A stretch of 64,000 bases of DNA from Anthoceros angustus (GCA_010909165.1 VJWM01000118.1:496001-560000); one strand, 5' to 3'; positions 11,044 through 25,026 are shown, numbered from the stretch's first letter. Program-made: numbers and translations. Notes: a model not told the origin generated them from the letters alone.

Positions 11044-11660
11044 ATGATGGAGGAGTATAACAGCAATGCCGACTATCTCAAGGCCTTCCCTCCCCGGTTG
11101 GAGGATGCTGGCTTGGAAGACACCGTCCTGTCCGCGGAGGGGATTCAGGTTTCCGCCTGCTTCCAGATGCTGCAGTGTCGGACGGGGTTTGTGCGTTCTT
11201 TCTTGCCGATGTGACATTCGTTGCTTGAACTTTTTCTTCTTTGCAGGAGGCATTCCACCGTGCTGCGGAGATGGTGCGATCAGCTACATCTACTCTAGTA
11301 GGAAGCGAGGGGAAGGAGGCAGGTTGTGTGGAAAACCCTGGCCCTAGCAACGGGGAGTGGAGTGACGTGGTGAATAGCCCCGGGCTGGGAGGAGCGTGTC
11401 CCGCTAGCTGCGTGGATACCAAGACCGGTGGCCTCATCGAGGAGGGCCGTGACAAGCTTGTCCAGATCGAAGGCGATTTTAAGGAAGATCAGCTGGTGCA
11501 GGGCCACGAGCCCGGGCCTCAGTTAGGGGAAGCTGGATGTGTTGGAGGGGAACGAGAGCGGGGAGTGACGCCAGGTTCGAGTTCGGGATCGGGTTCAGCC
11601 GAGCCAGCAGACGATGGCAAGCAGCCTGATCCTCCTATTCTCACCGGTGCTTACTTGTAG
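11044..11660 (+). CDS. Small uncharacterised plant protein, two exons
   Basis: Exon 1 is 11044-11148 and exon 2 is 11247-11660, with a 98-base GT-AG intron in phase 0 (donor CAG|GTTTCC, acceptor TTTGCAG). The product is 171 residues. Residues 1-50 look constrained: an acidic start (MMEEYNSNADYLKAFPPRLE), then an AGLED motif and a predicted helix (EAFHRAAEMV) just after the splice. The C-terminal two thirds is Gly/Ser/Glu-rich and probably disordered. I recall similar short acidic plant proteins with a FPPRLEDAGLED-like motif but cannot name a function. The intact splice and frame argue for a real gene. The ATG at 11044 is the first in the exon and follows only 154 bases after the bL31 stop. 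Confidence 0.7.
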
Positions 11661-13375
<1,715 letters not shown>

Positions 13376-14634
13376 CCGAGCTAGCTCAAGTTATCTTCTC
13401 CCCAGGGCAATGTTACTCCAGATTGTGAGATCCGTGACGGCAAGTTACATCCAGCCCCAGCCTTCTCTGTAACAATGTAGCCTTCAACTGCCAGGTATGG
13501 CTTACGCTCTTGGCACCGTTCGGTGCAAGCGACGTTGTCGATACCTATCCCACAGTCCTGACAGGTTGTTTCAATTCTTCCTTCTTGAAGCCTCTGAGGC
13601 GGGAAATAATAAGGACATGTAACATGTTACCTGGCTCAAAGTTTGAACTTCGTGTGGCATAATAATGTCGTTGCACAGGGAAGTGCTATTTTCCGGCCGC
13701 CTATATTCAGCCGTCACGCTGACATGCCAGGAAGGCATTGTTTTGTAGCGACAGTCTTGCGGCCCTCGATATACACAAGCAAGGCGTCTCGCTGTACACG
13801 TGGCAGTTTTAGCAAGCCCGTCTACTTTCGAGAACGCGTCCGCAGCCCATTCAGTGTAGCGGGAGCGAGCTGGCCGGGATGTCCCGGTGCTTCCGCGTTT
13901 TGCGAAGCGGAGCTCGTTGGAGCATGGATTCATGATCTTTGTTCCCGAAAGCTGTGAGTGACCTCTGTGCAGCTCCCCCTGCGCACCCATCTGCTATTTT
14001 GCTGATTTCTGCCACACAGTCGCTGGAGTCTATCGTTTAGGGTGGATCCCAGCTGGTGATGGACTTGTGCACGATATTTTCCTCATCCCCATCTCTGCTG
14101 CTCCAGATTGAGGTCCTGCGGAGCTCGGCGTTTGCAAAGATCTGGCCACGCCCGTCTCAGGCAAGTGGGATGGGATTCTAATGGATCGGATGAGTTCATT
14201 TCCCATGTATTGCCTTTAGCTGAATCTCTTGCCAGGGACTGAAAAAAATGGACGGACCATTGGTATTGTGGTGCTGGAACCGGTGGAAGGGATAGGGATT
14301 TGCCTGGTTGTGTAGTTTAATCCGGAAGTGGTGGGAAGACGGCTCGTCTGGATCTTGAACACTTGATTTTGCACCTCGTTCTGCTTGTGTGTGGGTGGAT
14401 GGATCACTTCTTCCTGTGGAGAACATATATCTTTGAAGCTTATCGTTTGGGCTCTCTCTGCTTTTGTTACTTTGCAACCTGTCCAGCTTATAACTAAATT
14501 GAAGGCACTAGTGCAGAATCTTCGATGTGCAAAGCTTTAGAGTAATGTACTTACGCAAGTTGTGTGCTTTACTCGTATCCAGGTCGTAGCTTATCCTGAG
14601 ATCCCAGCTCCCGCTGTATGCGTGAGGAGAACCA
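13376..14634. other. Intergenic between ARL and PLD genes
   Basis: About 1.26 kb with no recognised gene. It should contain the ARL 3' UTR and the PLD promoter and 5' leader. Short frames here on both strands lack family signatures. No repeat was noticed. Confidence 0.45.
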
Positions 14635-17600
14635 ATGTCGGGAAGGTCTGGTGTGGATGGTGCTGGTTACGTGTTACCGCCGCCCACAGCGTTCCCTGAC
14701 CTAGCCCAGCCTGTACGTCCCCTCAGTGTGAGCAGCCCGTTTTATCCTCCTCAGCCATTTCCTCATTTACCTGTCTCTCAACCCTCTCCCTATGTGGTGT
14801 CTCCTCATCCTCAATTTGTTACCGTGTACCCTCTTCCTCCGGTGGAACAAGGTGGTCCAGGTGTATATCCTCCGAATGGCTTGCCTGCAGCTGTTGTGCA
14901 TCCCAATGTATATCCTCCATTGCCCCAACCTAGTACTGTCTTCTTCGTACCTCCTCACCCTAGCATTGTAAACTATAGTGCACCTGGCTCATATCCTCAA
15001 CCTAGTGTTCTGAGCTATGCACCGCCGGTTCCCTATATTGTGCCACCTGCTCCATATCCACCAGGTAGTATGAACTTTGTTCCTCCTGTTGTGCACCCTC
15101 CATCTGCTACTTTAAGCCCCGTATCGCCTGGCCCATACCAGGTTGCAGCACTTCCAAGTGGAGGCAGCACATATTCGTATGGGACTCAGACTTTACCCGA
15201 GGAATCCAGTTCTGAGTCTCAAGGAACCTTGCCAGATCGACACAGTACCAACGGTCAGGAACCTGAGAATGGATATGTTGTATCTGGAGGACTTCTTCCA
15301 CTCCCGGAACCACCAGCGGCAGCCATGGTGCCTCATTCAGGTAGCTAGCAAGAGCTTCCCAGTAGCATAAGGTTTGAATTTTAAAGCACCAGGTCACTCC
15401 CAGTTCAATTTGTTAATTCCCTTGTGGGACCAGAGTATGAGATGTCAGTCGGGTGATAGCAACCACGGCTGTGCAAAGTGCAATCACATGGGCTCCTGGT
15501 ACAGCGGATAGCTGCAGTTACTCCACCAGTCAAGAAAAGCTCCAGAAGAAGTTGTTTCAACTGATGTACCTGGATTCCTCGTTGTGTTATGTTTTCTCAC
15601 TAACACTGTTTGCTGTTATTATAGCATTGTCGACTGAGTATGTTGTGTAGTCTGGTGTACATGCCTTCCGGTAGAGCTGCCAACTGTCTGAGCTGGTGCT
15701 GGCTTGCAGCAGGTATGGCTACTGAGACTACAAATGGGGGCTCTGGTGGTCTTTGTCAAGTGGAGAGATTGATCCGTGCTCCACCTGGTATAGGATGTAG
15801 CAGGCGCACTGGTGGGAGCTTCAAGCAACAAAGTGAATTTGTCCTTCTTCATGGAACACTTGATGTATGGATATATGGGGCAACGTCTTTGCCAAATATG
15901 GATCTGGTGTCTGAGAGAGTCAGGCAGTGTTGCGTGATGTTCAGCACATGCCGTAAGCCAGTCAAGGCTGATTCAAAAGTTACAAGGTCTGCAACTGAGA
16001 AGCATCACAGGGCCAAAAGGATCACCAGTGATCCCTATGTATCAATTGTTATATGTGGCGCTAGGATGGCAAGGACTCGTGTGCTCACTAATGATTCCCG
16101 CCCTGAATGGAATGAGCATTTTTTTTTCACAGTGGCACATTTTACCGATGAAGTGGTGTTCAGAATTAAAGATGATGACATGTTTGGAGCTCAGCTTATT
16201 GGGGATGTCTATGTCCCAGCTTCTGATCTTTTGGATGGGAAGCGAGTGGAGCACAAGTATGATATCATCGGTGCTGGGGGGAAAGTAGTGAAGCAGGGTG
16301 CACGATTGCATCTTTCTATTCAATTCATTCCAGTTGAAAGGGATAATGCAGGGGACAGAGGCGTTCTGAGAACGTATTTCCCTCTCAGGAAGGGGTGCAG
16401 AACAGCCCTATACCAGGATGCACATGTGTATGATGGACACCTTCCTGCTATTCCACTGGAGAATGGCAAGTTTTATGAACATAGAAAGTGCTGGGAAGAA
16501 ATTTGTGCAGCTATATTGGGAGCAGAGCATTTCATCTACATAGTGGGCTGGTCGATCTACGACAAGGTTACCTTGCTTCGTGACAAGCCACCCCCTGGTA
16601 TGCCTGAAGGCTATCAGTTGACATTAGGAAATCTGTTGAAGAGGAAAAGTGCTGAGGGAGTGCGAGTGCTGCTGCTAGTCTGGGATGATAAGACTTCACA
16701 TAAGACCATGCTTATTAATACGGTATGGGATCTACACTCAACCGTTCGGTCTGTGCTTGTCCTACCTGTATAGGTCCCTCAATTCAATGGCGTTTTTCTG
16801 GGTGTGCATGACATGAGTGGCAGTTTGAATGTTGTGCATCACAACTTATCTTCAAAATTAAGATCCACTGATTGCTCAAACTTATTTTCATGCGAGCTGA
16901 TGACTGTGTCCATCTCTTTTGTTGCTAAACAGGAGGGTGTCATGCAAACTCATGATGAGGAAACCAAGAAGTTTTTCAAGCACACAGGTGTGACTTGCAG
17001 ATTGGCACCTCGGTACGCCTCGTCTAAGCTGAGCTGGTTTCGACAGAAGGTACTCTTTGATTCTCACTTTGTCCAGAGGATAGATACTGAATGGTCAGGT
17101 GCACATATGGTAAGTTCTGTTTCTTGAGGAACGAAGTTCCCGCTTTCATATGCTTCATGATGGTAGGTGGTGGGGACACTGTATACTCATCATCAAAAAA
17201 CCGTGCTACTAGACAGTCCAAGGGAGGGGGATGGGGCCAAGAGGCAATTAACCGCCTTTGTTGGTGGCCTGGACTTATGTGATGGTCGCTATGACACCCC
17301 AGAACATTCCCTGTTTAGATCTCTGCAGAACATGCACAAAGGCGATTACCACCAGCCCACATTCACGGTGAGGTTGTAGACCTTTTTCCAGGTTCCTTGA
17401 CTTGTGAGAAAACTTTAGTGGTTTGTAGTTTTCAGTTGTTCAGGTCTATGTGCAACAATTACATGTGGGCAGTCTGCATTGAGAATAATATGGTGGGCTA
17501 TCTTGTCAGTCTGGAGAAGATGCGGGAGGACCAAGACAGCCATGGCATGATTTACATTCCCGCATAGAGGGCCCAGCTGCTTATGACGTTCTCACCAATT

Positions 17601-19471
17601 TTGAGCAAAGGTGGAAGAAATCGAAGTGGCGAACAGGTGGTGGTGATTTAATTGAGATTCATCGAGTACCTTGGATGAACACGCCTGACAAGGCAGCCCC
17701 TTCTTCGGGTGACCCAGCTCTTTATGTTACTGGTGAGGGGGATCCAGAAACATGGAACGATCAGGTAATACAGACCTGATTTGGGATGTATGTCTTGCTG
17801 TCAAGCAGAGCGGCACGTCCAATAGTCTAGTAAAGCCTGTCTTGTACAGATCTTTCGATCTATTGATTCAGGCTCAGTGAAGGGATTCCCCAAGAAAGCT
17901 GATGAAGCTGAAGAGCAGGTATCTGTCAACCCTATTCATTCACCTGATCGCTGTGTCTTCAAGTTTTCAGTTGGGCAGAGGTCAAATGTATTGGAAGTTG
18001 ATGCCTAATCACATGTGTGTTATGTGCTCTCATTTTTGGAAACCGACATTCTCTGCAGCATCTCGTCTGCATGAAGAATATTCGTGTAGATGCAAGCATT
18101 CATGCAGCATACGTGGCAGCCATCCGACGTGCTGAACACTTCATTTACATTGAAAACCAGTACTTCATTGGATCTTCCTACCATTGGCCCAGTTACAAGA
18201 ATGCTGGTAAGGGTTTCTGGCCCCATGCCGACACTGTTGCTGGTAATGAGCTTTAAGCGATTCACTGCCAACTGTCTTAGAGCCCTATTGCATGGAACGT
18301 ATCAATTTTCTTTTTAAGTTCAAAGTTTCAGTGCATAAGTTGATGACTTTAATACTCCACTGGACTGCATGGTCTATTTTAATCTTCAGGTGCAGATCAT
18401 ACAATTCCTATGGAATTAGCTCTGAAGATAGCTAGCAAGATCATGGCCGGGGAAAGGTTTGCTGTCTATGTAGTGATTCCAATGTTCCCAGAAGGTGCTC
18501 CTGAAAGCCTATCCGTCCAGGAGATACTCTACTTCCAGGTCAGTGCCATGCTAGCTCAAGTTCAAGATAATTGTGGGTGCCGTGATACAGACCTAAAAAG
18601 GTGTGGTGGTCTGCTTTCAGTACCAAACTATGGAGATGATGTATCTCATTGTTGCTGATGCCTTAAGGCAAAAAGGTCTCCTTGGGGAGCAAAAGCCTCA
18701 AGATTATCTACTGTTCTTTTGCCTTGGCAACCGTGAAGAAAAGCCTCTGGATGAAAACGCCCAAATTCAGTCACCTGCTGATCTGCATCAGGTAATGTGT
18801 TTTATTCCTCATGCCTCCATGCTGTGGTCAGCGTGTGCTTTTAGTGTCAGAGGTCTCAGTTTGTCTATGGCTCTGCAGGCAGCAGCACAGCAAGCCAGAC
18901 GTTTCATGATTTACGTGCACTCTAAAGGCATGGTCGTGGATGATGAATACATCATTATCGGGTCAGCTAACATAAATCAGAGATCCATGGATGGATCAAG
19001 AGATACTGAGATAGCAATGGGCTCATATCAACCTGAATATACATGGTCGAAGAAACGGCACCATCCTCGTGGCCAGGTGAGGCTTATGAAGCACACTTGT
19101 GCTGGTCGTTTGGGTGCTGCATGGGGAAATGGAGAATAACTACTCATGGTTTTGTCATGCCGACCAATGACCAGGTATACGGGTTCAGGATGTCACTGTG
19201 GGCAGAACATACTGCGATGTTTGAAGACTGGTTTGCAGATCCTTCAAGTTTGGATACTGTTCGAAAGATGAAAGCACTCGGAGATGAGAATTGGGCCCAG
19301 TGGGCAAGTGACCGAGTGACTGAAATGAAGGCACACCTTCTCACATACCCCATTCAGGTGGAAGAAGATGGCACAGTGCATCCAATACCGGGGTGCGACA
19401 CCTTTCCAGATGTTGGAGGGAAGATTTTGGGAAGTAGCCAACAAGCTATGCCTGATGGCTTGACATGTTGA
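14635..19471 (+). CDS. Phospholipase D, C2 type with proline-rich N-terminus (beta/gamma-like)
   Basis: Eleven exons join in one frame to 1,106 residues: 14635-15340, 15713-16722, 16933-17049, 17167-17367, 17510-17764, 17850-17918, 18059-18206, 18390-18538, 18621-18791, 18879-19076 and 19175-19471, all GT-AG. PLD hydrolyses phosphatidylcholine and related lipids to phosphatidic acid. Residues 1-235 are rich in Pro, Tyr and Ser, like the N-terminal extension of Arabidopsis PLD beta. A C2 domain lies at about 280-441 with acidic Ca2+-loop positions ([22 protein letters not shown]). The first HKD motif is HQKTVLLD at 620-627 and the second is HSKGMVVD at 956-963, with the family motif [10 protein letters not shown] between them. 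The C-terminus has the usual [10 protein letters not shown]. All catalytic His, Lys and Asp residues are present, so an active Ca2+-dependent enzyme is expected. Intron sizes are about 80-370 bases. Confidence 0.93.
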
Positions 19472-19592
19472 TGTCTGGGTTGAAGTAGGATGTGTCCTTA
19501 CCCCTGAGAACGTGTATTGTTGACCACTACATGCCAGCCGCTTGCCCATCTAGTCGACAACAAGCTCCCTGATGGCTTGACAAGCTGACGGA
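19436..19592 (+). repeat. Short duplication of the PLD stop-codon region
   Basis: The motif CAACAAGCT-CCTGATGGCTTGACA occurs at 19439-19465 (the last codons of PLD) and again at 19558-19583 in the 3' UTR, about 119 bases later. It looks like a small duplication spanning the end of the coding region. Confidence 0.6.
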
Positions 19593-20010
19593 TGGGCACA
19601 GGAAGCAAGTGCTCTCGCTGCCGATTGAGTGGGATGTTGACCTGTGGTTGCCAATTTCTGACCGTTTTAGGAAATTATTGGGTTTTCGTCATCTGCAGGT
19701 ACAGGATTTGTCGAACCTCTGGGATTGGGATGTGCGATTGTATGAGTATATAGTGCTGATGAGTGACGTGTAGTACATGTGGTGCATGCAGCAGTTCACA
19801 TTTGTAAAATCTGCTGCGTTGGAGAAGATCAATGTTGTCGTGCGCACACATGCTTTCACGGCCGATTGATTGTGCAGATAATCAGAAGCATATAACAAAG
19901 CCATTTCGCACATTCAAATTCTGGAGCATTGTGACAGGGCGTGGAAATGTATCTATTTACTATCTAGCCCGCCACCGTACAACGTAACGGACACCTCCAA
20001 ATGTACATAA

Positions 20011-21197
20011 CTAAGAATCGGCAGCGTCCAGTACTTCTTGCGCAGTAAGCTCCGGCACGACCCCAACACACTCGTCGTCACTGCTCATCGGTGCACTGCC
20101 CTCCCCGTTCTGTAAGGCCAGCCACAGAGATGCTGTCAGCTGGACAGCACAATTCGCAGCTACAAAAGCTGTACCGCTAATTAATAGAACATCGACACGA
20201 CAGTCATGAAACAGGTGAGAACAAATTGCACTTGCCTTGGTCATAAGAGACTGACTCTGCAAGTGAGAAGGCTGACAATTCAGGTCAATCATCCTGCCAA
20301 TTGGCTTCTCAGGAAAAGGAAAGAATTCCATGTCTTCATCCCCAACCGTGATAGCAACTGCTGGGGCATTACTATTGTTCCAATCACTCGCGCTGGGCCC
20401 CTTCTTCTCTTGAGCATGTTCGTGGTGATGGTGGTGGTGGTGATGGTGGTGGTGGTGGTGGTGTTCATTTCCTTGCTGTCTGTTGGCATCCTTCGGTGCC
20501 TCTGGGGTTTTAGCCACAGGCGCTCCAGCAGCAGCGAGACCTTTCTGAGAAGGAAGCTGCGGCATCCGTCAATAACACGATTAGACGACATACTGCCATC
20601 CAGCCTAGGAAAGACTCCCTGGAAACAGCATACAAACGGACAGATCGCCAACATACGACACACCGAAGGAAAGCAGACAGACTTACCTCCACCCTTTGCC
20701 CCATCAGAAGGTATCTTTCGTGAGTCTTTTTCCCTCCGATGTGTACATCCATGTCACATTGCAAGCATAAGGACGTTCCATCGATTCCACAGAAGAAAAA
20801 TGCTGCATGACCAGCAGAGACAGACAGAGATATCAGCATCCCGCAAGTCCACGACGCTTCTTGACCTCGCAAGAGACCTGCAGACAGGAAACCTAAACCA
20901 GCAACACCAGTCACCAGGCGCATTCTCGCAGATGTCACATCGTGGCACAGACCGAGCCTCTGCCAGCTGCACCCGCACATGTCTACTTGCAAGCTTATTG
21001 CAGCCATGCACCTGGCCCAAGAGCAACACTGAACCAACTTCAGCGACCCACGGTCGTCGGCATTGTCACACAAACCCCCAAGACTGCCACCACCACACAC
21101 AAACCTTATCATCACACTTCGGGCAGAGTGCAGCCTCATCAGCAGCGCAGAATAGTCGAGCCGGTGCTGCCTCGCAGACGTCACAGAGAGTCCTCAT
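20011..21197 (-). CDS. Double B-box zinc-finger protein (DBB/STO-like BBX)
   Basis: On the minus strand five exons join in frame: 21197-21105, 21011-20915, 20802-20687, 20556-20236 and 20109-20011, giving 241 residues. The first B-box starts [17 protein letters not shown]. The second starts [17 protein letters not shown] and runs into [19 protein letters not shown], a signature of the STO/STH/DBB subgroup. No CCT domain follows, as is normal for that subgroup. These nuclear proteins act in light signalling with HY5 and COP1. A run of 14 histidines lies at about residues 134-147. The last intron has a GC donor (AAG|GCAAGT), is 126 bases long and has no stop in frame. No separate VP motif for COP1 was confirmed, although VVPEL occurs near the C-terminus. 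Confidence 0.9.
20422..20463 (-). repeat. Trinucleotide repeat coding 14 histidines in BBX
   Basis: Fourteen GTG/ATG triplets on the plus strand read CAC/CAT on the minus strand inside exon 4 of the BBX gene. The mix of the two codons suggests the tract is selected or old rather than a fresh pure slippage product. Confidence 0.9.
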
Positions 21198-22403
21198 CTG
21201 TCAGCCTCCAACCTCCGATTCCAGGGCAAGAAGCACTCCGGCTCTCAACCGGACGAGACTAGCATAAACCAGCCCCGTCCACGGCACATCCTTCACTCCT
21301 ACACCTAACCAGCAGCAGAGATGGGGTCATACCAATCCCGATCAACCCAACATCGATCCCGCCGCACATTTTCTGCTTGGTGCCCTTGAAGAAATTGCCA
21401 TCTTCCTTGACAAACAGCCCGTGCACGGCCCTGTCGATAGCCCACAAGTACCCAAGTTTCATCCCCCTAGCCTCCGCCCTGCTTCCTCTCCCTCCCTACG
21501 GTTCCATCCGGGGATCGGCCAGGCTCCTTACTCCTGAAACAAGATCCCAGCCACCCACACAGATTGGACAGCCCACAACAGAGAGTTCCAGGACGGACGA
21601 CACCAGCTCGATGAGGGCAAGGCCTCAGCGAGCCCGCAGACCAGCCAGCCAGCACATCAGCAAGGGCAAGACACGGAAATCGAACATGTCCCCCCCAAGG
21701 AGTGCAATGCATGTATCAACATCGCAATCCGGGATTGTTCCGCGGCGGGTGGGCCGGGGCAGGGCAGGCCAGCCCAGATCTCAAAGCCGCCCTCACGACT
21801 TGGGCGTGTCACGACCCACGCGTGATAGCCTGTAGGACAAAGAGTTGTTTTGGTCTTGTGGGGCGTGAAAAGGGACAGCTTTCCGAGCTCGCCTGTCTTT
21901 CTGTGGACCAAGGATTTGATTTCATTTGATTTTCCTCTGGCCGCGACCGAAATTCCACTGTGAGGCACACATCTGCCTTCGCTGCTGGTCCAAGCAGTCC
22001 GAATCTCTTGGGGTGCTGCAACTCCGCCATGTGGACAACAAGATATTTTGCAAAAGCCGCCCATAAATCGCGCTGGCCTGACGTGGCCCTGACCTCTTGG
22101 ATAAGTAGACCCACATCTCATGACGAATCGGATAGAAGGATAAGATTCTGCATCCAATGTCGGAGACTCGGAGTACCTTCCAGTCGCTCATCAGTGCTGG
22201 TCTGAGTAATACATAGATAGCATCGTCTTCGGTTTCTACAAGACTGGCTACGTCGAGTAGGTATGTACAAACAAGCAGGAATGCTGGCAGTTGGCGGAGA
22301 GAAGGAACGGGCAGAGCAAAATAATGACGGTCCTAATCAGGTACATAGGTGGATAGAAAGAGGATTCTCTTCTCACCCTTCTGTCCTGCAACTGCAGAAG
22401 GTT
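21198..22403. promoter_or_regulatory. Promoter/5' leader of BBX and 3' UTR of CSN1
   Basis: About 1.2 kb between two minus-strand genes. It must hold the BBX promoter and the CSN1 3' UTR. The minus-strand frames here (for example 21657-22157) show no domain and cross C-rich simple sequence, so I do not call a gene. A C/T-rich tract at 21460-21510 could lie in the BBX leader. Confidence 0.4.
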
Positions 22404-24329
22404 TCATGCCTGTTTTCTGTTGCCCTGAGGCTGCACGAAGTCGTGCCGCATCAAGTTGGCACGAAGTAGCATCGCCCTGGTGTCCCGCTGGAAGTCAGAG
22501 CCTGTTTGGAGAACTCGTTGGAAAGTTGCATTTCTTTGATCCGCGTGTCGGGCGTAGAGGATTTTGTTGTGAGAATCGATGCGGGCCTGGAAGCAACATC
22601 ATGTGCAGAACTTAAATGTCTGCGTGCAGGGTTTGTGGCAAAGTCAGATGCAAGTAAAAGTGGAAAGGATATGTGAGGGTTGTACCTGTATTTGGTTCTC
22701 CATGATCAAGGCTGCAAGTTCTTTCTCCAGTCCAGCCACACTTGTCTTGAATGCGCTTGCCATGGTGTTCAAATCTACGGAGATGAATGGGTTTGTGTAC
22801 TGAATAAGAGCTTTGTGCCGGATCTGTTCATACAGAGTCTCAACATGGTCGTGGAGATGAATATCCAGCAGAAGGTTTGGCTTCAACTTCTGCAGGTAGC
22901 TCAGACAGGAGGCATAACGGCTGCATTCGCACCGAAGCACAGCCCAGCATAGAAAGTCAGCCCCAGCAACATCCTCCGGGCACCCAGTTCATGTCCAGAA
23001 TTTCCACATTCCATTCCACAACTTTCCAGCAAGCATCGGCTGTGAATGATCAGGCAGCCAGAAAGAAAACATTGTCCCATTTCACTAACAGCATACCTGG
23101 CATAAAAGTCATTAATAAGCTCACGAATCTCTGGAACCAGCTCCAGAAAGTTTCGAAAATTGATGTTGTCAATCACTTTGCTCTGATGACACGGACCAAC
23201 AGAATGTGAGGTAACAAAAAAAAACAAGAAAAACAAAGCCAATTCAACTCAAAACTGACTGAAAGCGTGGACCCTCACCTTCAACTCAGCTCTGTCAAAA
23301 GAAGCAAGGGCACAAAGACCCCCATACGTCGCCACATCTTGCGAAGCTATGACCTCTGTGAAATTGTTTCCAAGATCAAAGTGTGTCTCGACAAACTGCA
23401 CGACATAAAAAAACCAAGGATGAAGAGACAAAACGTCTCAAGGTTTAGGGTTCAGGGTTTCGTTTCTAACAGACAGCAGAGCATTGCATGTGGAACCAGG
23501 GCAGAAAATACGACCTTTCGTGCAGCTAGCTTATATTTCTTGCTCTCAAGGTGTGCCAGGCCAGCAGCACAACGAAGCTTGGCCAACACCACGGAATCCT
23601 GGACGTCTGGTGTCTGGTCTGCCTTGGTCACATAGTTGGTGACATGGACGAACTGGCCCAGTTCAATACTGACCAGGATTACGTTCAAGCACATAGCAAC
23701 GATGTGCTTTGAAGTTGTGCAATAATCCCGTGTGCGCACATAATGCTTGAATGCCTGCTGCAAGTCCCCACGACTGTAATGAAAATCCCCCAGGTCATTG
23801 TAGCCCATGCGAATGCTCTCCTTTATAAGATTAGTCTGCAAGGAAGAGACTGTCGGTCAGGCTACAATTGACTTCCAAAGCTGCAGACATCCTCAGTCCA
23901 CTTGAACCCCTAAAAACAGGGTTAGTTGCCATCACCAGCCACAAAAGCCTCTGCTTACAGTAGACAAGGGCCACCACACACAGTGCTGAAGCACCTGCGG
24001 GAATGTGAGTTCACAGCAGCAAGAGCACAGCAACGAACCTTGTAGCCATTGAGTTCCACTTCAAGCCTCTCATACTTCTGGCTAGCTCGTCGGTCTACAG
24101 CCTCGAGCCACTCAAGATCCATGGCGTACGCGGGCCCTAACCGGCCACCAATTTTATCAACCACCTCCTTGAAAAGAGCCGTGTTTTCTCCCTTCTTGAT
24201 CTCGTCAAAGGCCATGCGCAGTGCCTCCAGCTCCAATTGTGGGGACTGACAATGATCGGCTATGAAGAGCAGCCGAGAAATTTTCGTATGGCCTGAATAC
24301 AGGCTTGCATAGCTATCTACGTCCATCAT
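22404..24329 (-). CDS. CSN1: COP9 signalosome complex subunit 1
   Basis: Six minus-strand exons join in frame to 410 residues: 24329-24039, 23835-23515, 23395-23279, 23182-23097, 22920-22686 and 22586-22404, all GT-AG. The order matches Arabidopsis FUS6/COP11: [14 protein letters not shown], then the RPN7 helical repeat region ([19 protein letters not shown]), then the PCI domain from about residue 215 ([42 protein letters not shown]), ending in [17 protein letters not shown] and [17 protein letters not shown]1 is a scaffold subunit of the nuclear CSN that removes NEDD8 from cullins and is needed to repress photomorphogenesis in the dark. The frame is open further 5' to an in-frame stop at about 24466, without another ATG; a short upstream exon after the TTTTAG acceptor-like site there is possible, since Arabidopsis has about 30 more N-terminal residues. 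Confidence 0.93.
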
Positions 24330-24744
24330 CTGAGACCTAGGCCGAGTCGCGAAGCCCTGCAGCGATGTTCCGTGCAGGATGGCCGTCTCTTGTAGCGGCT
24401 CAATGCTCTCGCTAGCGTTTGAGCTTAGTAGTTTACGTAGGGAGGTACCAATCTTCCCCTAAAACGATGTTGTATTAGGTTTATCAACTAGGAATTCAGA
24501 ATCAGGGTCATAGTATTAAATAATATAGGTAGTACGCCTGCCTAGTGTTGTCCGGGCAAAGCATTTGTAAGACCTTTTGACAAGGGATAAAAAATTCAGG
24601 TTAGAGATCCCATTCACCATCTATAGAAGAGTTGCATTCATGAAGTTACAATAAAGCCGAACAGAGAATAAGATTGAGGTTTTAGTTTCGTGAAGCATAT
24701 GTAATTTTGGTGAGTGTGGTCTATCCGTAAGAAGAACAGAGCAA

Positions 24745-25015
24745 CCTCTTGAAGGGGTCTGTCAGTAAGAGGGCACTGCAGTCAATCCATTAAAGGACAT
24801 TTTGGTTGCATGTGTTCAAAGAAGACAAAGTTTATCCCTAAGAGCACAATTCGTACAATCTTTTAAGGGGTATGTCAGCAAGAGGGCACTATGATATGTC
24901 CATTAGAGAACATTTTGGTTGCATGTGTTCAAAGAAGACAAAGCTTTATTCGCAAAAGGACAATACATACAACTTATTTGTAAGAGGACAGTCTGGTCGC
25001 ACGAGTTCAACAACA
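24745..25015 (+). repeat. 113-bp tandem repeat, about 2.4 copies
   Basis: The block with GTCAGTAAGAGGGCACT followed by ACATTTTGGTTGCATGTGTT and CAAAGAAGACAAAG occurs at 24761 and again at 24874, and a third partial copy starts near 24976. Copies differ by substitutions, so the repeat is not recent. Confidence 0.8.
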
Positions 25016-25026
25016 TAAACGCAATG

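Noticed and set aside
20206..21267. 353-residue plus-strand open frame
   Set aside because: It runs antisense across the exons and introns of the BBX gene; the minus-strand exons have exact B-box homology and consistent splice sites.
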